Positions 27,606-36,179 are shown, counted from the first letter of the stretch. The stretch: DNA of 64,000 nt from Bacteroidota bacterium (GCA_038746285.1 JBCDKT010000009.1:1-64000); one strand, 5' to 3'. Notes: generated by a model from the letters alone, not told the origin. Translations and numbers: made by a program.

Positions 27606-28205
27606 CTACCCTTCTCCGAAGCTGCGCTGGAGCGTGCGGACGACGTACTTCCCGATCATGTCGAACTCCAGGTTGACGGCGCGGCCCGCCTTCCAGTCCG
27701 AGACCGTCGTGTGGTCCCACGTGTGCGGGATGATGGCGACCGTCAGCGCCTCGTCGCTAAGCCGGGCGACCGTCAGCGAGATGCCGTCGAGGGTGACCGA
27801 GCCGACCGGGATGAGGTAGGACCCGAGCTCGACCGGGTAGCGGACGCGGACGAGCCACGAGTCGGCCAGCGTCTCGACGCTCGCCACCTCACCCGTAGCG
27901 TCGACGTGGCCCTGCACGAAATGGCCGTCGAGCCGGCCGTCGGGACGCATCGCTCGTTCCAGGTTGACGCGGTCGCCCTCGCGGAGGCTTCCGAGGGCGG
28001 TCTTGGCGAGGGTCTCCTCGACGGCGACGACGCTGAACGTCTGTTTCTCCTGCGCGACGACGGTCTGGCACGCCCCGTTGACCGCCACGCTCTGATCCAC
28101 GCGCAGTTCGCCAGCGAACGACGCCTCCACCGTGAGCCGCTTTCCGCCCTCCAGCGCCTCGACCGCCGCGACCCGCCCGACCTCTTCGATGATGCCTGTA
28201 AACAT
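27606..28205 (-). CDS. ribE: Riboflavin synthase, alpha subunit
   Basis: The enzyme dismutates two 6,7-dimethyl-8-ribityllumazine molecules to riboflavin. The 199-residue protein begins [12 protein letters not shown], the family's invariant start, and contains two similar lumazine-binding halves: [11 protein letters not shown] ... [16 protein letters not shown], and [15 protein letters not shown] ... [13 protein letters not shown], with the substrate-binding GHVD in [11 protein letters not shown]. It follows ribD with 73 bases between them. No FMN riboswitch pattern was seen upstream of the cluster. Confidence 0.97.
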   Translation of the reverse strand: MFTGIIEEVGRVAAVEALEGGKRLTVEASFAGELRVDQSVAVNGACQTVVAQEKQTFSVVAVEETLAKTALGSLREGDRVNLERAMRPDGRLDGHFVQGHVDATGEVASVETLADSWLVRVRYPVELGSYLIPVGSVTLDGISLTVARLSDEALTVAIIPHTWDHTTVSDWKAGRAVNLEFDMIGKYVVRTLQRSFGEG

Positions 28206-28278
28206 GGTGGTAGTGAGAAGTGTAGATGACGTGGCGAGCACGAATGCACGGGTGAGGCCTCGGTAACGCTGCCGTAGC

Positions 28279-29424
28279 CTAGACCGGGTGCCGGTACCCT
28301 GTCAGCAAGATATCACTCCCGACCGGCTCCCACCGGTGTTCGGCAAAAGTCAGCGCCTCGGCCATCTTCCCGATCCCGAGGTCTCGCACCGAGCGCTGCC
28401 CGCCGACGAGCTTCGGAGCGATGAAGAGGGCGACCCGGTCCGCGAGGGCCTGTCCTGAGCCTGCCGAAGGATCGGCGCGCAGGAGCGCCGTGGCGAGGCC
28501 AGGTCCGGCCTCGACGAGCAGCGACTGCATCGGCCGCTGCCCTCCCACGCCTGTCCCGAGGCAGTCGAGGAGCACGCCGAGGTCGAGGTGGCCGTGCCGC
28601 TCCGGGACAGGCAGCATGAAACCGCCCCGCGCGCGCAGGTTGTCGGCGTAGACTGGAGCAGCGCCCTCGCCGACGACAGCGATAGTCCGGCCTGCGTGCT
28701 CGTCGGTGAAGAGCCGAAGGCCGGCCGGGAGCGAGCCGGTCCGGTCGAGGACGATGCGCACCGGCTGCCGGCCTTCGGCGTGGCGCACCGTCAGGGCAGG
28801 GTCGTCGGCCTGCGCCGTGCCGCTGCCGACGAGGACGCCGTCGAGCGCGGCCCGCCACCGGTGGACGAGCCGCCGCGACGCCTCGCCCGAGACCCACCGG
28901 CTGTCGCCGGAGGCCGTCGCTACCGACCCGTCGAGCGACTGCGCGATCTTGAGGGTGACGAGCGGCCGGCCGGTCGCGAGGTGGTGCGTGAACGCCTCGT
29001 TCAGCCGCTTCGCCTCGTGCTCCCGCACCCCGACCGTCACCTCGACCCCGTGCGCCCGCAGCCGCTCGATGCCAGCGCCGTCCACGCGGGGAAACGGATC
29101 GCGCATCCCGACGACGACGCGGGGGATGCCTTCCTCCAGGATGAGGTCGGCGCACGGCGGGGTCTTGCCGTAGTGGCTGCACGGCTCGAGGGTGACGTAG
29201 AGCGTGCTCTCGCGCAGCGCGTCGGGGCCGTGCTTTCGCTCGGCGTCGCGGACGGCCCACACCTCGGCGTGCGGCCCGCCGTACGCGCCGTGCCACCCTT
29301 CGCCGAGCACGCCGTCGTCCGGCCCGACAATCACGCACCCGACGAGCGGGTTCGGGCTGACGCGTCCTGCCCCTCGCCCGGCGAGGTCGAGTGCCCGCTG
29401 CATCCACCGTTCGTCCTTCGTCAT
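28279..29424 (-). CDS. ribD: Bifunctional riboflavin biosynthesis deaminase/reductase
   Basis: RibD deaminates and then reduces the pyrimidine intermediate of riboflavin synthesis. The N-terminal deaminase (about residues 1-145) has the zinc site GGPHAEVWAV and TLEPCSHYGKTPPCADLI. The C-terminal NADPH-dependent reductase (about 146-381) starts at RPLVTLKIAQSLDGSVATASGDSRWVSG and ends KLVGGQRSVRDLGIGKMAEAL. Inside the reductase, residues 318-326 (DPSAGSGQA) are encoded by a 26-bp dispersed palindromic repeat inserted in frame. Two unknown genes precede it on the same strand. Confidence 0.95.
   Translation of the reverse strand: MTKDERWMQRALDLAGRGAGRVSPNPLVGCVIVGPDDGVLGEGWHGAYGGPHAEVWAVRDAERKHGPDALRESTLYVTLEPCSHYGKTPPCADLILEEGIPRVVVGMRDPFPRVDGAGIERLRAHGVEVTVGVREHEAKRLNEAFTHHLATGRPLVTLKIAQSLDGSVATASGDSRWVSGEASRRLVHRWRAALDGVLVGSGTAQADDPALTVRHAEGRQPVRIVLDRTGSLPAGLRLFTDEHAGRTIAVVGEGAAPVYADNLRARGGFMLPVPERHGHLDLGVLLDCLGTGVGGQRPMQSLLVEAGPGLATALLRADPSAGSGQALADRVALFIAPKLVGGQRSVRDLGIGKMAEALTFAEHRWEPVGSDILLTGYRHPV
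28448..28473. repeat. Palindromic repeat inserted in frame in ribD
   Basis: The 26 bases read on the coding strand as GATCCTTCGGCAGG followed by CTCAGGACAGGC. They match a partly palindromic word found in very many bacterial genomes (from memory; proteins show DPST/AGSGQA or SFDRLRTG depending on frame). Here the frame is kept and yields DPSAGSGQA within the RibD reductase domain. Confidence 0.8.
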
Positions 29425-29441
29425 GGGTCGCTCGCCATTCG

Positions 29442-30086
29442 CTAGAGTTCCTCTACCCACTCGGGCAGTGCGTCGAGGGTCCAGCGGTCGAAGTAGAACT
29501 TGTGCTCCGACCGGGCCCGCCGGTAGGGCATCACGAACCGCCGCACACCGTCCCCCGGATGCGCCCTGAGCGCGGCGACGAGGCGGTCCTTGACCGGAGT
29601 CGCGCTGAAGAGGCTCCAGTCGAACCCGTCGTGGGCCTGCTCCGGGAAGAGGACGACCGCCCCGCCGTCGAGCAGGCGTGTGAGCGCCGGGACGGCGTAG
29701 CGCCGCTCGACCGCTGCGACGGCCCGCAGGTCGGCTTCGCCGGCCGCGCCTCCGGCCAGCGCCTGCACGCCCGACGGGTCGCGCAGCACGGCGTCCAGGT
29801 CGCTGACCTCCGTAACCTCCTCCTCCCGCACCACGCGCCAGGCGAGCCCGCCAAACACGGCGAGCAGTGGCCCAGTGAAGGCTTCGGGATCCGGGATCGC
29901 GGTCAGCCCGACGCGGTCGCCGTGGCTGCCGGCGAGGTAGCCCCGGTAGTAGTTCGCCGGGTTGAGGAGCGCGGCGAGCGGCATCGCGGGCTCGTCGCGG
30001 CGCCGGGCGTCGGGGTCGGTCTCGGCCGAGAGTGCTTCGAGGTGGACCGGCTCCTCGTGGAAGTATTTGACGAGGGCCGGCGTCAC
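29442..30086 (-). CDS. Conserved protein of unknown function upstream of ribD
   Basis: The 214-residue protein begins at a GTG that overlaps the stop of the preceding gene (GTGA), so it is almost surely co-translated with it. No signal peptide or membrane segment is present. Recognisable features are only compositional: an alpha/beta pattern with ALLNPANYYRGYLAGSHGDRVGLTAIPDPEAF near the start and EHKFYFDRWTLDALPEWVEEL at the end. I do not recognise a family. Its position between a membrane-anchored unknown and ribD suggests co-transcription, not necessarily a role in riboflavin synthesis. Confidence 0.7.
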   Translation of the reverse strand: MTPALVKYFHEEPVHLEALSAETDPDARRRDEPAMPLAALLNPANYYRGYLAGSHGDRVGLTAIPDPEAFTGPLLAVFGGLAWRVVREEEVTEVSDLDAVLRDPSGVQALAGGAAGEADLRAVAAVERRYAVPALTRLLDGGAVVLFPEQAHDGFDWSLFSATPVKDRLVAALRAHPGDGVRRFVMPYRRARSEHKFYFDRWTLDALPEWVEEL

Positions 30087-31234
30087 GCCCGCTCGGCCAC
30101 CGCGGGCGGCTGCTTCCCGTCCTCCGCCCGCTGTCGTTCGGCCACGGTCTCCTGCCCACTGTCCACCGGGTCGGCGTCGGGGACGACGGCGGCGACGGTG
30201 TGGGCCTCCTCCTCGCTCGTCAGGTGCTCGGGGCGCTTCGGCTTCGGCAGCAGCAGGGCGGCGTGCTTGACGAGCGCGTGCGAGCGCGGCAGCACCATGT
30301 CGACCCGCTGCGCGGTCCCGAGCCAGACCTCGGCGTCGCCCGCCGGGACGTCCGGCGGCAGCGTCACGTCGGCCGCGGAGCCGGACGGGATGACGACGTC
30401 CATCGCCCGCCGCCAGTCGCCGTGCGCGACCTCGCGGACGAAGACCATGGGGGCCCCGGCGTTGGCGATCTCGACCTGCCGCCCGGAGGCCTGGATCGAC
30501 ACGCCGAGGACGGGCTCGTCGCCCGGCCGGAACGGCGCGACGGCGATGCCGTCCCGGTCGTCGACGATGACGTCGAGGATTTCGATGAAGCTCGCCGAGT
30601 AGTCCTTGAGCCAGCCGCAGTAGCTCCGCCGCTGCCCGTCGCGGCTGACCTCGACCACGACGCGCTGCGAGAGGTGGCGCTCCAGGAGGGGGTCGAAGGC
30701 GTTGCCGGTGTAGCCGATGATCTCGTGCGAGAGCGACTTGAGGCCCTCCTCCTGCCCGGCGAGCACGGCCCCGCCCGGCGTGCGGGACTTCGCCATCCCG
30801 ATCACCAGGCTGAGCGCCTGTACCACTGAATCCCGGACCATGCTGAACCAGTTGCGCAGCGTCCGCCCGAGGCGCCGCCACACCGACGGGCGCACAGTCT
30901 GGCGGAGGTCGTCGGCGCGGCGCGCGCGCTGCTCCGGCGGGAGGCCGAGCGGGTAGCGGTAGATCGCGTGGATGCTCGGGTACTGGTCCTTGTAGATCAG
31001 GAACGACTGTTCGAGGTGGCCCTGGTCCGTGTGGACCGGCGCGACGTAGCGGATCTCGAGGCCGGTCGCGTAGGTGTCGAGGTCGCCCCAGGCGAGGTCG
31101 CCGCCGGCCTCGCCGAGGGTGATGCGGTAGCCGTCGAAGTGGCGCAGGCACTTGTCGCGCCGCCGCGCCTGCAGCACGCCCACCACGGTCGCAACAGCGA
31201 GGACAAGCAGGATGGCGATGAGCGTCGGGTCCAT
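30083..31234 (-). CDS. Membrane-anchored protein of unknown function
   Basis: The 383-residue protein starts with one membrane helix (MDPTLIAILLVLAVATVVGVLQ) followed by basic residues RRRDK, so the bulk should lie in the cytosol. The segment HFDGYRITLGEAGGDLAWGDLDTYATGLEIRYV resembles beta-rich modules seen in other uncharacterised bacterial proteins that repeat a 'GRL...TGLEL' pattern, and a second module may be RSYCGWLKDYSASFIEILDVIV. No enzyme motif is visible. Its start codon is preceded by a 15-bp tandem repeat that is pyrimidine-rich on the coding strand. The next gene overlaps its stop. Confidence 0.72.
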   Translation of the reverse strand: MDPTLIAILLVLAVATVVGVLQARRRDKCLRHFDGYRITLGEAGGDLAWGDLDTYATGLEIRYVAPVHTDQGHLEQSFLIYKDQYPSIHAIYRYPLGLPPEQRARRADDLRQTVRPSVWRRLGRTLRNWFSMVRDSVVQALSLVIGMAKSRTPGGAVLAGQEEGLKSLSHEIIGYTGNAFDPLLERHLSQRVVVEVSRDGQRRSYCGWLKDYSASFIEILDVIVDDRDGIAVAPFRPGDEPVLGVSIQASGRQVEIANAGAPMVFVREVAHGDWRRAMDVVIPSGSAADVTLPPDVPAGDAEVWLGTAQRVDMVLPRSHALVKHAALLLPKPKRPEHLTSEEEAHTVAAVVPDADPVDSGQETVAERQRAEDGKQPPAVAERA

Positions 31235-31254
31235 TCGGTAGGTCAGAGGACGGA

Positions 31255-31359
31255 GGACAGTGAGACGGTGGACAGTGAGACAGCGGACAGTGAGACAGCG
31301 GACAGTGAGACAGCGGACAGTGAGACAGCGGACAGTGAGACAGCGGACAGTGAGACAGT
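31255..31359. repeat. 15-bp tandem repeat, 7 copies
   Basis: GGACAGTGAGACAGC is repeated seven times without gaps, with changes only in the first and last unit. It lies 20 bases upstream of the minus-strand membrane protein, so on that gene's coding strand the leader is pyrimidine-rich (GCTGTCTCACTGTCC). The edge word GGACGGAGGACAG also occurs around the start of lptE. Frames through it give QRTVR or SETAD repeats and are not taken as genes. Confidence 0.93.
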
Positions 31360-31480
31360 GGGCGCGTTGCACGACGGCCTCGGTAACTTGTTCAGCTTTC
31401 TTTCGACTCACCGACTCACCGAGCCCGGCACCTCGGCGGGATTCCGGCGTAGGTTGGCCGCCGCTCCGCCCACCGCCCGC

Positions 31481-32290
31481 ATGAAAGCTCTCCAGTCCGC
31501 CCTGATCTGGGCCGCCGAAGCGACGCTCGTCCTCCTCTGGCTCCCCCTCCTGGCCGTCGTCCGTCTCCTCGACCGAGACCCGGCGCGCTACGCGACGGGG
31601 CGGCTCTTCCGGCTGCTGGGCAACGTCATGACGCGCGTCAACCCGCTCTGGCGGGTCCACATCGAAGGGCCGTTCCCCGACCACCCGCGCCTCCCCTACG
31701 TCGTCGTCGGCAACCACCAGTCGAGCGCCGACATCCCGGTCATCAGCCGGCTGCCGTGGGAGATGAAGTGGGTGGCGAAGGCGGAGATGTTCCGCGTGCC
31801 GGTCGCTGGCTGGCTGATGCGCCTCGCGGGCGACATCCCCGTGGACCGGAAGGACGCGGCGAGCCGGACCCGCGTGCTCGGCGCGGCCCGGCAGGTCCTC
31901 GGCCACCGCTGCTCGGTGATGTTCTTCCCCGAGGGCACGCGCTCGCGCGACGGACGCGTGCGGCGATTCCACACCGGTGCCTTCCGCCTCGCCATCGACG
32001 CCGGCGTGCCGATCCTGCCGCTCGCCATCGACGGCACGCGGGACGCGCTCCCGAAAAACGGCTGGGTCTTCGGCAACGCCATCGACGCCCGCCTGAAGGT
32101 GCTACCTCCCATTTCCACCGATGGTCTCGGCCCCGCAAACGTGAACGCGCTTGCGGACCAGACCCGGGACCGCATCATCGCGCAGATCGCCGCGTGGCGC
32201 GGGACCGACCCAGCAGAGATAGACGCCCTCGCCGGCGCACCGGCGGCGGTGGCAAGCGGCGTGGAAGAAACCGCAAAGACCTCGCGCTGA
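31481..32290 (+). CDS. plsC: 1-acyl-sn-glycerol-3-phosphate acyltransferase
   Basis: PlsC transfers an acyl chain to lysophosphatidic acid at the inner membrane, giving phosphatidic acid. The 269-residue protein has an N-terminal membrane segment (about residues 8-28). The catalytic block is NHQSSAD (HX4D), then WVAKAEMFRVPVAGWLM, GDIPVDRK and the phosphate-binding FFPEGTRSRDG. VPILPLAIDGTRDALPK follows. A -7-like TAGGTTGG lies at 31450-31457, 23 bases before the ATG, and another, TAACTTGT, at 31384. Confidence 0.93.
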   Translation: MKALQSALIWAAEATLVLLWLPLLAVVRLLDRDPARYATGRLFRLLGNVMTRVNPLWRVHIEGPFPDHPRLPYVVVGNHQSSADIPVISRLPWEMKWVAKAEMFRVPVAGWLMRLAGDIPVDRKDAASRTRVLGAARQVLGHRCSVMFFPEGTRSRDGRVRRFHTGAFRLAIDAGVPILPLAIDGTRDALPKNGWVFGNAIDARLKVLPPISTDGLGPANVNALADQTRDRIIAQIAAWRGTDPAEIDALAGAPAAVASGVEETAKTSR

Positions 32291-32292
32291 CG

Positions 32293-32324
32293 TTGGGCGC
32301 AGCGTCCGCGACTGTGTATTTTTG
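32293..32324 (+). promoter_or_regulatory. Promoter of tRNA-Gln
   Basis: TTG (32293-32295) is followed after 21 bases by TATTTTTG (32317-32324), a full match to TAnnTTTG, and the tRNA starts 12 bases later. Spacing equals that of the tRNA-Gly promoter. The TTG lies three bases after the plsC stop. Confidence 0.7.
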
Positions 32325-32336
32325 CTATTCAGTATT

Positions 32337-32412
32337 TGCCCGATAGCTCACTTGGCAGAGCACCACACTCTGGATGTGGGGGTTGAAGGTTCGAATCCTT
32401 CTCGGGCAGCCA
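32337..32412 (+). tRNA. tRNA-Gln(CTG), CCA encoded
   Basis: The acceptor stem pairs TGCCCGA (32337-32343) with TCGGGCA (32402-32408). The D-stem is GCTC/GAGC. The anticodon stem CCACA/TGTGG encloses loop CTCTGGA with anticodon CTG, and the T-arm GAAGG-TTCGAAT-CCTTC is complete. The first pair U1-A72 is usual for glutamine tRNAs. Discriminator G and CCA are encoded. Confidence 0.96.
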
Positions 32413-32441
32413 AGCCACTCGCTCAAGCGGGTGGCTTTTTT
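32413..32441 (+). terminator. Rho-independent terminator after tRNA-Gln
   Basis: AGCCACTCGC pairs with GCGGGTGGCT across a short loop (one T-G wobble), followed by a T-run to 32441. It begins directly after the CCA end. Confidence 0.88.
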
Positions 32442-32549
32442 CGTGCTCGTCCGCGGAGCTGGGCTGGTCTGGCGTGTTCTATGCACGGCTCTGTCAGATT
32501 CCGTACTTTAGCATTCTAACATATAACACACCTCTACCCTCCCATCCCC

Positions 32550-32696
32550 ATGGTCCAAGCCATCATCGCCCTCGCCGTCATCGCCCTCATCGCCTCCTTG
32601 CTCGGATTCCGGGGCGTGGCGGGCCTGTCGGCCGGGTTCGCCAAAATCCTCCTCGTGGTGTTCCTCGTCCTCGTCGTGCTGGCGTTCGTGCTGTAG
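32550..32696 (+). CDS. Small membrane protein, DUF1328 family
   Basis: The 48-residue product MVQAIIALAVIALIASLLGF continues with RGVAGLSAGFAKILLVVF and ends LAFVL. It has two hydrophobic helices around the GVAGLSAGFAKIL motif that marks DUF1328 (YtjA-like) membrane peptides, whose function is unknown. A -7-like TACTTTAG occurs at 32504-32511, 38 bases before the ATG, and the leader is C/T-rich (ACCTCTACCCTCCCATCCCC). The gene lies between tRNA-Gln and the first copy of the 190-bp inverted-repeat element. Confidence 0.88.
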   Translation: MVQAIIALAVIALIASLLGFRGVAGLSAGFAKILLVVFLVLVVLAFVL

Positions 32697-32794
32697 CGCA
32701 GGACCAGCAGGCAGGTAACTGATTTTCGTAGACCGCGACTGCAGCGGGGGGCGCTTCCGCCATGCGCCAGACCTCCCCGCTGCGTTGCGGAACC

Positions 32795-32987
32795 AGAGAC
32801 TGTTTGGCAAGACGGCTTCCGGGCTGCGAGCGGCTACGCAGGCACGTCGGCGGCGTCGCCTTGCATCGCCGATGCGGGCGCATCGTCTGGTGGAGTCGCT
32901 GCGCTCCTCGATGCTTCGCATTCAGGCTCCTGGCCGCTGTCCTGCTCGCTCGCTCCCGCCTTCGGATCTGCTCACCAAACAGTCTCT
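32795..32987. mobile_element. MITE-like element, copy 1 (193 bp, 13-bp perfect terminal inverted repeats)
   Basis: The ends AGAGACTGTTTGG (32795-32807) and CCAAACAGTCTCT (32975-32987) are perfect inverted copies. The interior is non-coding and rich in small hairpins (for example GGAGTCGCTGCGCTCC around 32892-32906). A diverged copy in the same orientation lies at 36347-36536 and shares an identical 30-base block (32921-32950 with 36471-36500). No transposase is present, so it would be non-autonomous if mobile. Target-site duplications are not clear. Confidence 0.75.
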
Positions 32988-33009
32988 ACGTGCTGCGACA
33001 AGCTCACGT

Positions 33010-33127
33010 TGACAGGTGTGTCATCCTGAACGTGGTTCCCTGCGGGGAAGCTTCGCGTTCAGGATCTCCGAGCCACGCCCTAGATCCCGGATTGGGGTCC
33101 GGGATGACCAGGTGAAGCGACCTGTCA
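33010..33127. repeat. Composite palindromic repeat
   Basis: The outer ends TGACAGGT (33010-33017) and ACCTGTCA (33120-33127) are inverted copies. Inside are two hairpins: ATCCTGAACG (33023-33032) with CGTTCAGGAT (33056-33065), and ATCCCGGA (33084-33091) with TCCGGGAT (33098-33105). The second is the reverse of the start of the repeat at 25801. Together with copy 1 of the MITE-like element it fills most of the gap before the protease gene; nothing else is seen between 32697 and 33221. Confidence 0.78.
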
Positions 33128-33221
33128 GTCTCAATGTGCCAGAGGACTAGGAGCGTTGCGCTAGGCGGAGGGAAAGACGATATTCGCCGCGTCGTTCTCC
33201 CTCCACCCTAGCCCTCCCCCG

Positions 33222-36158
33222 ATGCGCTTTCTTCGTCCTCTCCTGCTCACCGGTGCGCTCGCGTGCTGCGCTGCCACCGCGCACGCACAGTCCGTCCGCC
33301 CTGCCACCCTGGACCTCGCTGCGGCTCCGCTCGCCAGTGTCGAACGCGTCCAGCTTCCTGCCCCCGACAACGACGCCCTCGTCGCCCGCGACCGGGCGCG
33401 CGCACTCGACGGCACGGCGCGCCCGCTCCGCTTCGCCGAGCCCACCGACATCACCCTCCGGCCCGAGACCCACGGGACGTGGGAGACGCTCGCCGACGGG
33501 CGGCGTGTGTGGCGGCTCCGCATCAGTTCGCCGGGTGCGTACTCGCTCAACGTCGGCTTCAGCCGCTTCCGGCTGCCCGACGGGGCGGCGCTCTGGCTCT
33601 ACCCGGCAGGCGAGGAGCCTGCGTTCCGCGCCTTCACCGCGGCCGACAACGAGGCGCACGGCCAGCTCTGGACCCCCATCGTCCCCGGCGATGACCTCGT
33701 GCTGGAGCTCGATCTGCCGGCGGCCAAGCCCGGCGACGAGCCGGCGTTCGAGCTCGAGGTGCTCCGCGTGGGCCACGCCTACCGGCCCTTCGGGATCGCC
33801 CGCAGCGCGTGGGACGAGGCCGCCCAGGCGCGCTCCGGCTCGTGCAACGTGGACGTGGTTTGCCCCGAGGGCGACGGCTTCCGCGACATCATCCGCTCGG
33901 TCGGGGCCTACACCCTGAACGGCTTCGACACCTGCTCCGGCTCGGCGATGAACAACACGCTGGAGGACGGCAAGCCGCTCTTCCTCACCGCCGACCACTG
34001 CGGCGTCCGCGCCGGCAACGCGGCCTCGATGGTGATCTACTGGAACTACGAGAACTCGACCTGCCGCCCGCCCGGCTCCTCGTCGAGCGGCAACAACGGC
34101 GACGGCTCGCGCGAGCAGTTCTCGTCCGGCGCCACCCTCCTCGGCACCTCCGGCGGCGGCACCTCCGGCGGTCCCGACTGGACCGTCGTCGAGACCGACG
34201 ACCCGATCCCGCCGGCGTTCAACGTCTACCTCAACGGCTGGGACCGCCGCGACCGAGGCACCGCCAGCGCGATTGCGATCCACCATCCCGGCGTCGAGGA
34301 GAAGCGGATCTCGTTCGAGAACGACCCGACGAACATCGACTCCTACCTCGGCCGGCCGGGCAACCCGTCCGGGACGCACCTCCGGGTCGACGACTGGGAC
34401 CTCGGCACGACCGAGGGCGGCTCCTCGGGCTCGCCGCTGTTCAGCCCCGAGAAGCGCGTCATCGGCCAGCTCTCGGGCGGCTTCGCGTCCTGCACGAGCC
34501 AAACCGAGGACTGGTACGGTCGCATGGCGCGCAACATGACGACCGGGGCCGAGGCGTTCCTCGATCCGGCCGGCACGGGCGCGCCGTTCATCGACGGCAA
34601 AGAGGCCGGAGTCGGCGCGTTCGGGACCTTCGCCGCCGATCCGGCGAGCACGACGCCCGGCTCGACGGTCCGCCTCACGGCGACCTTCACGAACGCCACC
34701 GGCGGTGACCTCAGCGGCGTGACCTTCGAGGACGATCTCGCGGCGGGCCTCACGTACGCGGGCAACCCGTCCTCGTCGGCGGGCAGCGTCTCCCAGAGCG
34801 GCGGGACCGTCACCTGGACCTTCGACCTCGCCGACGGCGGGAACGCGACTGTGGCCTACGACGTCGCGCTCGGCACGAGCGTGGACGGCGACATCACGAA
34901 CCTCGCCACCTTCGACCACCCGAGCCTCGACAACCCAGCGACGGTCGCGGTGACGATCGACGTGTTCGTCGAAGCGGACCTCATCTACACGAACGCGCAG
35001 ACCGTCTCGATCCCGGACAACGCCTGCCCGTCGAACGTGACGAGCGCAATCACTGTCCCCGACGCCTTCGCGTGGGACCAGCTCAAGGTCGGCGTCACGA
35101 TCAGCCACACCTACCGGGGCGACCTCCGGCTCGAGCTCGAAAGCCCCGCAGGCACGACGGTCGAACTGCTCCAGCGCGTCGGCGGCACGTCCAACAACCT
35201 CGACGCGCTCTTCAGCGACGAAGGCCCGTCCGGCGCGTTCGGCTCGGGCAACCACGACCTCGGGCTACCCAGCTATGAGGTCGAAGGCCGGCCACAGGGC
35301 ACCGGGACCTCTCCGCTGAGCAGCTTCATCGGCGAGGATCCGCAGGGCACCTGGACGCTCTCCGTCTGCGACGATGCCGGAATCGACACCGGCAGCCTGG
35401 AGCAGTGGTCGCTCCTGTTCTTCACCCCGAACACGCCGGCCGACCTCGCCCTGACGCTAGTGCCGGACAGCGAGCCGGTCGTTGTTGGCCCCGAAGGCGG
35501 CACGTTCGGCTTCGCGGCCACGCTCGCCAGCGAGGGCGACGCGCCGGCGACCTTCGACGCATGGGCCGTGGCCGAGCTTCCGAACGGCGAGACCTTCGGC
35601 CCTGTCTTCGGCCCGGTTAGCGTGACGCTGAACGCGGGAGCAGCGGTCACCCGTGCGCTCACGCAGGACGTGCCGGGGACGGCCCCCAGCGGGGAGTACC
35701 TCTACGTCGGCTACGTCGGCGACTACCCGGACGGTGCCGTGGCCAGCGACGGCTTCGCGGTCGTCAAGTCGGCCACCCAGCGTGGCGACGGGCCGGCGGT
35801 CGAGGCTTGGGCGGCCCGCTACGCGGATACCGGCTCGCCCGTCGAGGTCGGCGACCGCTGGACGGACGAGCCGGCGCTTACCGCGACCGCGCCGGACGGG
35901 TTTGCTTTGGGTGCCGTCTACCCGAACCCGATGCGGGACCAGGCGGCGGTGCGCGTCCAGCTTGAGCAGGCAGCGGTGACGACGGTGTCGGTCTACGACC
36001 TCCTCGGGCGGCGCGTGGCGGTGCTCCACCGCGGCGAGCTTCCGGCAGGCGAGACCACGCTGCGCTTCGACCGCGCCGGCCTGGCCGACGGCACGTACCT
36101 CGTCCGCGCCGAGACCGCGGCGGGCGTCGCCACCCAGCGCGTGACCGTGCTGCGCTAG
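33222..36158 (+). CDS. Secreted Lys-C-like serine protease with P domain and T9SS sorting domain
   Basis: The 978-residue protein has a signal peptide (ending AHAQ, residue 23) and a pro-region. A chymotrypsin-fold protease of the lysyl endopeptidase type follows: His259 in LTADHCG, Asp319 in GPDWTVVE, and Ser402 in GGSSGSPLF. IAIHHPGVEEKRIS is also typical. Then come a DUF11-like beta domain (about 475-580), a proprotein-convertase P domain (about 588-730), an Ig-like domain, and a T9SS type A sorting domain with YPNPMRD, VYDLLGRRVAVL and GTYLVRAETA. It should digest proteins outside the cell. Lysine specificity is inferred. MITE-like copies flank it on both sides. Confidence 0.93.
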   Translation: MRFLRPLLLTGALACCAATAHAQSVRPATLDLAAAPLASVERVQLPAPDNDALVARDRARALDGTARPLRFAEPTDITLRPETHGTWETLADGRRVWRLRISSPGAYSLNVGFSRFRLPDGAALWLYPAGEEPAFRAFTAADNEAHGQLWTPIVPGDDLVLELDLPAAKPGDEPAFELEVLRVGHAYRPFGIARSAWDEAAQARSGSCNVDVVCPEGDGFRDIIRSVGAYTLNGFDTCSGSAMNNTLEDGKPLFLTADHCGVRAGNAASMVIYWNYENSTCRPPGSSSSGNNGDGSREQFSSGATLLGTSGGGTSGGPDWTVVETDDPIPPAFNVYLNGWDRRDRGTASAIAIHHPGVEEKRISFENDPTNIDSYLGRPGNPSGTHLRVDDWDLGTTEGGSSGSPLFSPEKRVIGQLSGGFASCTSQTEDWYGRMARNMTTGAEAFLDPAGTGAPFIDGKEAGVGAFGTFAADPASTTPGSTVRLTATFTNATGGDLSGVTFEDDLAAGLTYAGNPSSSAGSVSQSGGTVTWTFDLADGGNATVAYDVALGTSVDGDITNLATFDHPSLDNPATVAVTIDVFVEADLIYTNAQTVSIPDNACPSNVTSAITVPDAFAWDQLKVGVTISHTYRGDLRLELESPAGTTVELLQRVGGTSNNLDALFSDEGPSGAFGSGNHDLGLPSYEVEGRPQGTGTSPLSSFIGEDPQGTWTLSVCDDAGIDTGSLEQWSLLFFTPNTPADLALTLVPDSEPVVVGPEGGTFGFAATLASEGDAPATFDAWAVAELPNGETFGPVFGPVSVTLNAGAAVTRALTQDVPGTAPSGEYLYVGYVGDYPDGAVASDGFAVVKSATQRGDGPAVEAWAARYADTGSPVEVGDRWTDEPALTATAPDGFALGAVYPNPMRDQAAVRVQLEQAAVTTVSVYDLLGRRVAVLHRGELPAGETTLRFDRAGLADGTYLVRAETAAGVATQRVTVLR

Positions 36159-36179
36159 CGGAGCCTGACCGTCTTTACC

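Noticed and set aside
27392-28278. FMN riboswitch near ribD/ribE
   Set aside because: No segment with the conserved RFN-element core was found upstream of either gene.
31255-31359. Small repetitive proteins encoded by the 15-bp array (QRTVR or SETAD repeats)
   Set aside because: Every frame is open because the unit is a multiple of three. There is no start context or conservation evidence, and the array lies in a divergent intergenic region.
32762-33115. Short frames in the MITE-like elements with a shared stretch (FAFRLLAAVLLA)
   Set aside because: The similarity follows from DNA similarity of the two element copies; different frames are equally open and no start or domain is convincing.
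33147-35255. A 702-codon minus-strand frame opposite the protease gene
   Set aside because: No recognisable domain; composition typical of antisense frames. The plus-strand frame has a signal peptide, catalytic triad and sorting domain.
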